Assembly (NCBI GenBank): GCA_964487915.1
Contig: CAZASN010000001.1
Location: 558,001-622,000 of the forward strand
Source of the DNA: Proruminimicrobium sp964487915
Lineage (GTDB): Bacteria; Elusimicrobiota; Endomicrobiia; Endomicrobiales; Endomicrobiaceae
DNA length: 64,000 nucleotides
Reading direction: 5' to 3'
A program made the translations under genes and the position numbers. The number at the start of each line of letters is the position of its first letter. Position 1 is the stretch's first letter. Below the pieces are notes generated by a model, which was not told the DNA's origin, searched no databases, and was given only the letters and a program-made list of their open reading frames with translations. Of the stretch, positions 9,391 through 19,600 are shown piece by piece.

Positions 9391-12300
9391 TACAGTATCT
9401 CCGTAACTTCTGCTTTCTCAATGTCAATTACGCGGCATTCCGCCGGTTTTTCGGGATAAATTTCTCTTATTACAGATAAGTATTTTTGCATCTGGCTTGT
9501 TATCGTTTCTAAATTATACACTGATGTTTTAAAATCGGCTATGATTATTTTATCCGCATTTACTATTAGTTTATCTATTCTTAGCGTATCTCCGAAAGAG
9601 TCGACAAATTCTTTTTCATTATAAATTTCATTTGAACCGTCAAATAATTTTTTTATGCTCTCTTTCTCTAAAAGCTTTTTTAAAACAGGATTGAGCCATA
9701 CAAGATCTTCGTTTGAGTATTCAAGCATAGTCAGATTTACGGCATTTTCTATTTTTTGATCAATTTCAGATGTGTCGTAAGTAAGTATTTTTGAAAGTGC
9801 ATAATGTATTATTTTGCCTCTAAGCAATAATTCTTTTTGGTCTTTCCCGTATATTTCCAACGCGCTTTCTGATATTATTTTTGTAAAATCTTTCATTTTG
9901 CTAAGCGTTAAATCAATGGTTTTTGCATTTTCGTTTTTATCCGACTGATAAGTTGCCTTTTTACCGATAAGCCTTATATTTTCTGGCATGAGTACGCTTA
10001 TCGGGCTTTTTTCTTTATTTTTTTTCTCGGAGATAAAGCCGTAAAATTCATATACCGCCCTTGTTGTCGCGACATATAAAATATTTAGTTCGTCTGAAAG
10101 ATTTTTAAAATACTTTTTATAATATATGTCTCTTAAATTGCCGCTGTAATAAGTGGAATCTTTTAAAATGTTTAAAAATTTTATATTTTCATCATCCTGA
10201 ATATTGAACGGTTTGTCCGGAGCGGATATTTTTAAATAAAGATAAGGCATTATGACTACGTTAAACTGAAGGCCTTTTGCTTTATGAACCGTAATAATTT
10301 TAACTGCGTTTGAGGAAGGCACTTTAATAAAAAATTTATCGTCTTTTTGCCTTTCTTCAATGTTTTGAAAATAATCAATGAAATTCTGCAGGCCCTGATT
10401 GTCTTTTTCAAAATCGCTTATAACTTCCAGAAATCTTAAAATAACGTTATTGCTTTCTCTAAAGTTATCAATAATATTAAATTTTGATATGACAGAGACC
10501 GTCAGCTCGTAAACCGCGATAAATCCGGCCGAATTAAAAAACGGTTCTAAATATTCGTTCCAAATATCAGGATATTTCTCTCTGAACAGCACATATAAAT
10601 CTTTTTGGTTATCTTTGTTAAGAGAACTTTCAGTTATAAAATCTATCAATTCTGAACCGGTTATTTTTGTTTCTTTTATAAAGACAGAACTTAATATGAA
10701 AGAAGCAAACGATATTTCATCGGTGGGGGAATTGAAAAACTTTAAAGCCGAAAACAGTTCTTTTATTATATTTATATTTATTATATTTAATGTCTGGTAT
10801 GATTCTATGTCTATATTTTTTTCAAGAAGCCATTTTCCTATAATCTCAATTTCGCTGTTATCTCTGCAGATTATTGTGATGTCTTTATAATCAAATCTTT
10901 GTTTTAAATCTTCCAGTTTTGCGTAAAGCAAATTCTTTATTGCTTCATCCCTTTCTTCTTTGGATTCATCTTCATATTCAACGGCGGTTATTTCCACATA
11001 ACCGTTTTCATTTTTATTTTCGCAGTATTGTTGCTTTGATGTTTCAAACATATCGATTATATTTTGCGCATAGCTGCCGTATATTTCAGGCAAATGATCC
11101 GTTTTTTCAAGTCCGTTAAACAGCGAAGATATGTTTTCTTTTGAAAAAACAAAATTATTAAAATCAATTATTGCTTTGTAGCTTCTGTAATTTACGTCAA
11201 GCCGTACTTTCGCCGGATTATAATGTTTGAATTCAGTTAAAGGCTGGTCAAATATTTTTGAATCTCCGCCTCTGAACCCGTAAATAGCCTGTTTCTTGTC
11301 TCCCACATAAAAAAACGATCCGCCCTGAGATAGATTTTCTTCAACTATCAGTTTTAATGTTTTCCACTGTATTTGGTTTGTATCCTGAAATTCATCTATA
11401 AGAAAGTTTTTAAAATAGCTTGAAAGCTGAAAATATATCTCCGGTACGGTTTCGCCGCCGTCGTTAAATATTTTTAATACTTTTCTGTTAAGATCCTGAA
11501 GAAATACAACCGCGTCTTTTTTTGACTGTTTATCAAATTCGGTTAATATATATTTAAACATCTCTATATAGATGTTGTAATAGTTTTCCGATTTAAATTC
11601 ATAAAAGTCTCTGATTATTTGTTTTGTCGTGTTAAATAGTTCGTTTAAACGCTCATTTTGCCGCACTTTGGACTTGTAAGGCGGCTCTTCTCTTTTAAAA
11701 TAGTCCGACACTCTCTCGCCGCCGGATAAATAATACTTGTTATGTCCAATTATTTTGTTTATCGCGTTTATAAATCTTTTATCTGTATTTTCAAGCTCTT
11801 TAATTTTGCCTATTTCAACGCAGGTTTCATAAAACTTTTCGGAATAAGAGGCCAGAGTTTTATTGTAGTCGTTATTATCGCCGGTTTTAAATTGTTTTGC
11901 CGATTTTTTTATGTCTTCGTATAATTTTATAAATTCTTTTGAAATGTTTTCTTTTATATCCCATGAAATATTTGCATCTGTCAGATACTGTTTGAAAAAA
12001 TCATTTAAAAGATTTTCAAGTTTTGAATTAAGCAGAGAATTATCCAGAAATGAATCTATCGCAAAATCTATATAATCTGCGTATGTTTTTTCTATTTTAT
12101 AATTCGGGGGAATTCCTATTTTTAAAGCGCATGCTTTTATTATCAAATTTATAAAGCTGTCTATTGTTTTTACATTGAAATTGTCGTAATTTTCTATGAT
12201 GAATTTCATTGCGTAATTTGCATTTTTGACTATTTCTTTTTGCGGTATATCAAGCCCGCTTAATAAATCTCCGACATCCTCGCCTAGAGAAATTTTCTTC

Positions 12301-12515
12301 AGATATTCTATTATTCTCTCTCTCATTTCAATGCTTGCTTTATTGGCAAATGTTAAAGCAAGAATGTTTTTTAGGGGGATATTTTCTTTTTTTGATAAAT
12401 CAAAGTTCAAAAGAAGCGTAATGTATCTTTTTGCGAGATTATGGGTTTTTCCTGAACCGGCCGAAGCTTCAACAACGATGAATTGATTTGATAACGGTTT
12501 ATTTTTTATTATCAT
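9390..12515 (-). CDS. addA: AddA-like helicase-nuclease subunit (UvrD/RecB superfamily 1)
   Basis: A 1041-residue ATP-dependent 3'-5' helicase with C-terminal nuclease. Motif I is ASAGSGKT (residues 17-24), motif II LIDEFQDTNQ (about 372-382) with GDKKQAIYGFRG just after, motif V/VI region ITVHKAKGLQF (about 740) and LNILYVATTRA, and the nuclease motif IIADFKTSVYN near residue 993. It pairs with AddB for DNA-end resection and degradation of foreign linear DNA. It lies 9 nt after smpB. Length (about 1040) is slightly shorter than Bacillus AddA (about 1230). Confidence 0.88.
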   Translation of the reverse strand: MIIKNKPLSNQFIVVEASAGSGKTHNLAKRYITLLLNFDLSKKENIPLKNILALTFANKASIEMRERIIEYLKKISLGEDVGDLLSGLDIPQKEIVKNANYAMKFIIENYDNFNVKTIDSFINLIIKACALKIGIPPNYKIEKTYADYIDFAIDSFLDNSLLNSKLENLLNDFFKQYLTDANISWDIKENISKEFIKLYEDIKKSAKQFKTGDNNDYNKTLASYSEKFYETCVEIGKIKELENTDKRFINAINKIIGHNKYYLSGGERVSDYFKREEPPYKSKVRQNERLNELFNTTKQIIRDFYEFKSENYYNIYIEMFKYILTEFDKQSKKDAVVFLQDLNRKVLKIFNDGGETVPEIYFQLSSYFKNFLIDEFQDTNQIQWKTLKLIVEENLSQGGSFFYVGDKKQAIYGFRGGDSKIFDQPLTEFKHYNPAKVRLDVNYRSYKAIIDFNNFVFSKENISSLFNGLEKTDHLPEIYGSYAQNIIDMFETSKQQYCENKNENGYVEITAVEYEDESKEERDEAIKNLLYAKLEDLKQRFDYKDITIICRDNSEIEIIGKWLLEKNIDIESYQTLNIININIIKELFSALKFFNSPTDEISFASFILSSVFIKETKITGSELIDFITESSLNKDNQKDLYVLFREKYPDIWNEYLEPFFNSAGFIAVYELTVSVISKFNIIDNFRESNNVILRFLEVISDFEKDNQGLQNFIDYFQNIEERQKDDKFFIKVPSSNAVKIITVHKAKGLQFNVVIMPYLYLKISAPDKPFNIQDDENIKFLNILKDSTYYSGNLRDIYYKKYFKNLSDELNILYVATTRAVYEFYGFISEKKNKEKSPISVLMPENIRLIGKKATYQSDKNENAKTIDLTLSKMKDFTKIISESALEIYGKDQKELLLRGKIIHYALSKILTYDTSEIDQKIENAVNLTMLEYSNEDLVWLNPVLKKLLEKESIKKLFDGSNEIYNEKEFVDSFGDTLRIDKLIVNADKIIIADFKTSVYNLETITSQMQKYLSVIREIYPEKPAECRVIDIEKAEVTEIL

Positions 12516-12524
12516 CTATCAATA

Positions 12525-12992
12525 TTAAAATCCTTCTCTTTGCAGTTCTCTGGCAATATCTTTTTTCTTTAAAACTTCTTTTTTGTCGTAAGTTGTTTTG
12601 CCTTTGGCAAGACCGATAAGCATTTTAATTTTGCCGTATTTGGAGACATAAAGCTCAAGAGGAACGACGGTAAGGCCTTTTTCTCTTGATTTTGAATGAA
12701 GTTTTATTATTTCCTGTTTGTGCATAAGAAGTTTTCTGGCTCTTTTAGAGTCATAATCGGAAACATGTGTTGAAATCTGCGTATAAGGCGCTATATAGAC
12801 ATTTTCGGCAAAGGCTTCATTGTTAAAAAACCTTACGACAGAATCAACCATGCTGACATTGTGCAGTCTTGCAGATTTTACTTCATACCCTGACAGAACT
12901 ATTCCGGTTTCAAACTGTTCAAGTATGTGATAATTATGAAAAGCTTTTTTATTGGTTGCAAGAATTTTGTTTTCCGTATTTTTTTTAGCCAT
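12525..12992 (-). CDS. smpB: SsrA-binding protein SmpB
   Basis: A 155-residue RNA-binding protein that delivers tmRNA to stalled ribosomes. Family hallmarks are NKKAFHNYHILEQFETGIVLSGYEVKS at the N-terminus, the PYTQIS loop, RKLLMHKQEI, LTVVPLELY and GKIKMLIGLAKGK. The lysine-rich C-terminal tail has the usual KKKDIAREL pattern. First gene of the smpB-addA-addB run. A TATAAT on the minus strand (13004-13009) lies only 11 nt before the start codon and no ribosome-binding site is visible, so the mRNA could be leaderless, although no good -35 box is present. Confidence 0.96.
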   Translation of the reverse strand: MAKKNTENKILATNKKAFHNYHILEQFETGIVLSGYEVKSARLHNVSMVDSVVRFFNNEAFAENVYIAPYTQISTHVSDYDSKRARKLLMHKQEIIKLHSKSREKGLTVVPLELYVSKYGKIKMLIGLAKGKTTYDKKEVLKKKDIARELQREGF

Positions 12993-13046
12993 ATTTAAAC
13001 ATAATTATATCATATTTTAAATGTGCGGATATGTTATATTTCGAAG

Positions 13047-13068
13047 ATGTGAAAAATATGTGAAAAAT
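13047..13068 (+). repeat. tandem 11-bp direct repeat upstream of a promoter
   Basis: ATGTGAAAAAT occurs twice in perfect tandem (13047-13057 and 13058-13068), ending 10 bp before the -35 box at 13079. The ~11-bp period equals one helical turn, so it could be a two-site activator element. Its function is unknown. Confidence 0.5.
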
Positions 13069-13078
13069 CAAATACTTA

Positions 13079-13107
13079 TTGAAATTTTTAAATAAGAGCG
13101 CTATAAT
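13079..13107 (+). promoter_or_regulatory. sigma70-type promoter, probably leaderless transcript
   Basis: TTGAAA (13079-13084), 17-nt spacer, TATAAT (13102-13107). The ATG of the next gene is only 8 nt past the -10 box, so the transcript would start at or beside the start codon. Confidence 0.65.
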
Positions 13108-13115
13108 TCCTATGT

Positions 13116-13655
13116 ATGAATACGATCAATTGCACTTATTTAAGAACGTTTGTTTTGTATTTTACACTGCTTAGTTTGATAATAAGCTCTGTTGTTTTTT
13201 CTATAGGCAACAAAACGAGCATAAAAGAAATTATAGGTTCCGATTCAATTATATCCGGTTTTTTTAACCTTACCGGCATATCCGATAAAATGATGAACGA
13301 TATGATGAGCTCCGCAAATGCAGGTCGGAACGATAAAAATAAAAATGACGTCAGGCAGATAAATAAAGAAATAAGCGTGGCATTGCCTTTTTCGTCTTCA
13401 ACTTATTTTGAAGAAAAAGATCCGGAAATACAGAACGCAAAAAATGTTAAGGCGTTTAATGAAAGCATGATAACGGAAGTGCTGTATCCGCTTAAAATAC
13501 CGTATAACCGTTATTTGCTTTGCTTAATTGTCTTATCAGGTTTGATTTTTGCCGGTTTGGCAAGATCAGTGCCGGTTTTATTGAATATAAAATTCAGAGA
13601 GCTTGTACCGGGATGCAAAGGTACAGGCTCTTTTTATTTACGGGTGAATATATGA
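13116..13655 (+). CDS. small membrane protein of unknown function, upstream of the giant HD-GYP protein
   Basis: A 179-residue protein not recognised as a known family. It has an N-terminal hydrophobic segment (about residues 12-30) and a second one (about 134-152), separated by a polar ~100-residue stretch rich in Asn, Lys and Asp with MMNDMMSS, predicted outside the membrane. The in-frame TAA at 13104-13106 fixes the start at 13116. No Shine-Dalgarno sequence exists. Its last 20 codons contain a terminator-like hairpin (13599-13639), and its TGA overlaps the ATG of the next gene (ATGA). It may act with, or regulate expression of, the downstream 2641-residue protein. Confidence 0.6.
   Translation: MNTINCTYLRTFVLYFTLLSLIISSVVFSIGNKTSIKEIIGSDSIISGFFNLTGISDKMMNDMMSSANAGRNDKNKNDVRQINKEISVALPFSSSTYFEEKDPEIQNAKNVKAFNESMITEVLYPLKIPYNRYLLCLIVLSGLIFAGLARSVPVLLNIKFRELVPGCKGTGSFYLRVNI
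13599..13639 (+). terminator. terminator-like hairpin inside the end of a gene (candidate attenuator)
   Basis: GAGCTTGTACC (13599-13609) pairs with GGTACAGGCTC (13620-13630) over 11 bp with one G-U pair; the loop is 10 nt, followed by TTTTTATTT. The flanking A/G-T pairs lengthen the stem. It sits inside the last codons of the 13116 gene and 12 nt before the ATG at 13652. This looks like an intrinsic terminator that ribosomes translating the first gene would disrupt. Confidence 0.6.
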
Positions 13656-16600
13656 ATTTTTTAAAGAAAATCATATCACTTATAATAATAAATTGTTTTT
13701 TATTCTCATTTGTATGCGGAGAATCAATCGCCGCTGCAGTTGCAGATATTAAAAATGAGGATATGTACAAACAAATATTTACGGATTTTGTATTGCCGTA
13801 TTCTTACGGCAAGATAACGGATTCCCATTTTGCTTCAACCGACAGATTAATAATAAATATACAAGATCTTCACTGCCATCCGGAAGTGCAAAAAAACATC
13901 AGTAATATCATAGAATTATTTGACAAGAAATACGGCGTTAAAAACATATATTTGGAAGGAGCATACGGTGAAATTGATACGCAATGGCTGAAAACAGAAT
14001 CATTTAAAAATAAAAAGAATACTCCCGCGGATAAAATGATAGAAACCGGCAGATTAACGGGCGCGGAGTATTACAGCGTAAAAAGCGGCAGAACGTCAAT
14101 CATAAAAGGTATTGAAGAAAAAGAAGCCTACCTTGAAAATTTAAAAAGATTAGGAACAATATTGGAAAATAAAGAAGAAACAGAAGTAATATTAAACGCA
14201 ATAAATGAAGCTACGCAGAAGTTGAAATCAAAATATTATGAAAGAAGACAGCTTAAATTGGAGGAGTTATCCGATAAATACGCCGAAGGCAAAATAGGCG
14301 CTGAAAAATATTTTAAATTAATGTCAAAACATATAGATAAATTAGGCATAGATTTAACAAAATATGATAATACGTTAAATTATATGATGCTGCTTTCGGA
14401 ACAAAAAACGCTCAATTTTGAACGGACGACAAAAGAATTACAGTCGTTGGTAATGATTTTAAAACAAAAACTGCCTTATAAAACATATAAGATGCTGCTT
14501 GATTCAACAGATAATTTTTCAAAGATGGATAAATTATACTCATATGTAATCATAATAGCCAAACAATATAATTTGAATCTGTCTTTGGATTTTCCCGAAT
14601 TAAACAGATATTTTAAATATATAGAATTGAGTCAGAAAATAAATCCTCTTGAACTTGTAAAAGAAGAAAAAAAACTGGTAAACGAAATAAATACGAAATT
14701 TGCAAGAACAAAAGTCCAGAGAGAAGTCGTTTTTCTTGTGAATTTCGAAAAATATTTGGAAAATTATCTGACAAATAAAATAACGGCTGAAGATTATGAA
14801 TATTATTTGCAAAATATAAAAATGTATAAACAATTGTGGAACAGTTATGTTGATACAAGAGTATTGTCATTGTTGACCCCGTATATGGATGAAGCCGATA
14901 AATTTTACAAAATAAACAGCGACAGAAATAAATATTTTGCGGATAATATTCTTAACGGATCAGAAACGCTTCAAATAATTGCTAACGAAGAAAAAAATGA
15001 CGGGGTAACCGCAATATTTGATAATATGGATAAAATAAAGAGAGTAGACGTTATAGTTACCGGCGGATTTCATACGGAAAGCGTATCAAAAATATTAAAA
15101 GACAATAATATCTCATATATAGTTATAACTCCTAATGTTACGGGAGGAACTAAACTCGCAGAAAAAACATATTACAAAATAGCCGCAGAGCAGAGTAAAA
15201 TATCATTTCAAACTTTAGCCGTGATGGCATTATCTTTGCAGGTAATGCTTTTAAAAGAACATGGAATTCCTTTGGAAACAATAAAAGAAACTCTTATTAA
15301 AAATTCCGGCAGCGGCTTAATACCTTTGATAGAATCCGTATTTCGTTCTGAAACGCAAATACGCGACAGAGAATTTTTAGGCAAAAAATTAAAAGAGCTG
15401 AAAGAAACTAAGTTAGCCGAAATGCTGAATTTTGATCAGACCGGCAATATAAACGAAGAAGTAGCCGGACTTTTGGGTATAGATGTTTCTTTATTGGAAT
15501 ATATTGACACCGAAAAATTAGTCTCCGCATGGGAACATAATGATTCGGATTATATAAAAAATTTAATAAAAAATGCCCAAATCAGGCAGGATTACTCTTC
15601 GGGTAAGGATTATCTCGGACGCATTTTTTCGGAAATAATGATACTGTTTAACGAGATAAAAGAAAATAATGCCGTAAACTGCGCGGTTGAATCAGTTTAT
15701 TCCGTGTTAAGTCCCGCCGCAAAACCGAATAAAGTTATTTTGGCCTTTATAATGAGACTTATTGACAGAGTTGAAAAAATAAATTCTCCAAACGGATACA
15801 ATTCGTTATATTCAATTTGGCGGGTAGTTAAAAATCAGGGATATGAAGCGTATGCGGCCGATGCTGAAATATTGAAACGGGCTGTTTCAACCGGCAGATC
15901 TGTTATATTGGCCGTATCGTCAAACGCGATTAAAGGCGAGATTAACCACTATATTACGGTTTCACCCGTAAAGGGAACAAAAAGCGTAATCATACATGAT
16001 ATAAATTACGGTGACAGAATCGTTTCGGAAGAAGATTTATCAAGCATACTGGAAAATGAGTACGGCTGGCAAGAAAACGGAAATATTTTAGTAAGCGAAA
16101 TCTTGAAAGACGAATCTCCGTTAACGGCTGATAATATGAAACAAATTTACGGAGCCGATAAAAAAAACGGTTCCCTTAAATCGCAAATGCAGGCGGTTTA
16201 TGCCGATACCGGGGCGCAGGGGTATGTTGATATTTATCTTGAAGATATGCTTTCTGACGAAAAAATATTTATAGAGACTATTCAACAGGCAGTTAAATCA
16301 AATAAATTAATAGTTATAAGAATGTTCAGGGAAAGTTATAATCCGGATTTACTTACCGGTGAAGAACTGTTGCAAAAATACAAAGAAATAAAGAAACTGA
16401 TTAAAAGTTTTTCAAATTTAAAAAAAATCTTTCCCGATATAAAAAAAGTTTTTGAGATGCCTTCCGCTTACGGAGCAGGTTTCTTTTTAAGCGAAATGCT
16501 GAAAAATGCTTTTGTGCACGGAAATCACTGTAAAGACGAACCGATAATAATGTATTTAAAAATTAATGAAAATAAAGATATAAGCGATTTATCGGTTTAT

Positions 16601-19600
16601 AATATGCAGAAAAACTCGGAACTTGAACCGGTAAGAAAAAAATTGGCCGCAAAAGCAGGATTGACAGGATATCATATAGGCACCAGCATCATGCTGCTTA
16701 ATTATTTAAGAACCTTTAAATCGGGAGTACGAGTACTGGATGGAATACAATTTTATATAGCGAAATTACAGCTTAGAAAACAAACTCCGGCTGTGCCTGA
16801 AAAACAGAGCGCGGCGATAAATAAATTTTTTGAAAATCATGCTATTTTGAAAAAAACAGCCGAGACGGCAATGGAAATATTTGCAACTCTGCTTAAACTC
16901 GCAGAGCTTATAATGCCTCCGCTTGCGTTGATGTCTATTTTTGGTTCCAGCGGAGGGATATTTTTAATATTAATTTTAACTGCCGGAATAGGTTTTACGC
17001 TGATCTTAATACAGGATGAAATAAATAAAAAATCGGGGCAAATAAAAAAACAGAGTTTCAAAGAAAAAACTGCCGCATGGGTTCAGATAACCCAGGTTGC
17101 TCCAATAATAGTAATGGAATGGCAGATACAATTCATGTATGACATGTTTTTAAGAACAGGTTCTGCTTTGGTTTTTTCTGACTATAAATTATTGGTAGAA
17201 CAATTAAATGACGGCGGTGCAATATCTCTAAAAGTAAAAAACGCGTCTCAAAACATTGTAATGAATATTATTTTCAATATTCTTAATGCCGGACAATACA
17301 GGGAAGACGGAAGCAATAAAACAATGACTCGTAAAATGGGCGAATGGGTTCTGGAATCGTATATAAGTCCGGCAATGATAGTGAAGTGGCTGGCAGGAAT
17401 ACCAAGTTTGTCCGCTCCGTACAGAGAATACACCGCGTCGGCAAGCGACATGCATACAGAACTAAATAAAAATATAGAACCCGATAATGCCGCGATGGAA
17501 AAAACAAAAGAAATTTTGATTGAATTCAGACGCCAATTTAAACCAAATATAGATTACATAGAATACTTTTTAAATGCCGCCAAAGAACGCGAACTTACGG
17601 AATCTGAAAAAAATGTTCTGACTGTTAATATGGACATAGTGACAACGGCTCTTGAAGTTTTATTAATGGATTCCGTATATTTTGATTCTTACACGAGAGG
17701 TCATGCCGAACATGTTGCGGCGAATTCAAAGGTTATATATGAAAATATGCCGGAAGCGGTAAAAGAGAAATATCCGCCGTATTATGCAAGTTATATAAAA
17801 ATGGCCGCGCTGCTGCATGATATAGGCAAAAACGGAATACCGAATAATATTTTAAACAAACCCGGGCCATTATCGGATGCGGAATACGGCTTAATGAAAT
17901 TACACGGACTTATAGGGGCTGAAATTTTGATTGAAACCGGATTTGGTTTTTTAGCGGAAGACGTAAAGGCTCATCATGAAAAATATGACGGCACCGGATA
18001 TGCTTCCGGGCTTTCCGGAGACAAAATTTCATTGGCCGCGTCAATAATAGCTCTTGCCGATTCCTATGATTCCATGAGCAGAGACAGAGTTTACAGACAG
18101 GCTTTGCCGAAAAGAGAAGTTATCAGGGATATAAAAAATAACAGAGGCAAACAATTTAACCCTACGGTTGTTGACGCATTTTTAAGAGCCGTAAATATAT
18201 TGTCTGAAATCAGGGATAAAGAAGAGCTAAATCTGAAAAAGAAAATATGGATAGCCCAGATAATACAAACGGAAATACTTAACGGACAAATGACTCCTGA
18301 AGAACTAGCCGATTTGACGGTATTAATGACGAAAAATCTGACGTTTAAAGATAAAGACGCAATATGCAATATGCTTGTGGTTCAAAATAAAGGCGGCAAA
18401 AAGAGCGACAGATATAAAAAATTCAAAATCGGTTCCGATACGTATTTAGTTTACGGCGTCTTTGACGACAGTTTAAAGTACGGTCAATATAGATTTGAGG
18501 TTTTGAAAGATGCAATATACGGAGGACTTACGACGTCCGAAAAAAATGCGAGAATTGATTTTGACAAAAATACCATAACAAGAGAATGGCTTGAAAAAAT
18601 AACAAGCGCATGGCCTCAAAAAGCAAAGAAGAGATTTATAAAAATGTTAAAACTGAAAAATGTTGATCCTGCCGTATACGAATTTATTGATTCCGAAGCA
18701 AAACGCGACTATGATGACGAACTTTCGTTGTCGGAAATACTTGATGTTTATGCCGTTTTAGGAGATATTGATACAGGCGCAGACAATAATGAATTGGCTT
18801 TAAAAATAGAAAATTTTAATATTGAACAGCAAAAACTTGTAACAAAAAAAATAATGGATAAAATTTTAACTCTTAATCCGGAAATGCAGCGTCAAATTTA
18901 TATGTTTATAGGATTCGTTATTTTCGGCAGTAATAAATATCTAAACATTAACGCTATTTCCACGGAAGAATACGACAATATAATAAAAACATTTAGTTCA
19001 AACGGTTTAAATTACAGAATAACGCTTGAAACCGTGCAAAATTTCAATTTTGGGGCGGAAAGTGAAATTATAAAAGAAATACTTACAGAAATATTCAGGC
19101 TGAAAACATTTCCCGGCGGGTTATATGCCAAACATCCGGCAAAAGACAGAGCGGAAGTTATAAGAGCTATGATAAGAGATATTATGAGCAATCAAAACGG
19201 CAATAACGGGAAAAAAACGGCGGTTTGCGTAGTTTCTTCGGCTAAAGATAATTTCAGCGCGGTCGCATCGGTTATACTCAGATATGTTTTAGAAAAACAA
19301 AATATTAAAAGAAATAACGTGGTTATAACCCCTGCCGGCGTTTATTCTGCGTCCGATAAGAAAAGCGCTTATGAGGAATACGGCGGCATACTTGATGAAA
19401 AAGGTTATTCTGTCGGAAATATTGAAGAATCTGAAATTTTCCCTTTTTTGGATTATTATAAATTTGACTATTTTTTGGCTGCTGGAGAAGAATACAGACA
19501 AAATCTTATCAATACTTACAATATCCCGTATGAAAAGATTATTCTGATCGGCGAGCTTTTTACGGAATCGGCAAAGTTATCCGTCCAAAATCCGTATGAC

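Noticed and set aside
13520..13651. 44-residue N-terminal extension of the giant protein
   Set aside because: It overlaps the coding sequence of the 13116 gene in another frame and has no signal; the ATG at 13652 starts a clean signal peptide and overlaps the previous stop by ATGA.
17228..17507. three overlapping antisense frames inside the giant gene
   Set aside because: They have no ribosome-binding site or family pattern and are shadows of a strongly coding strand.
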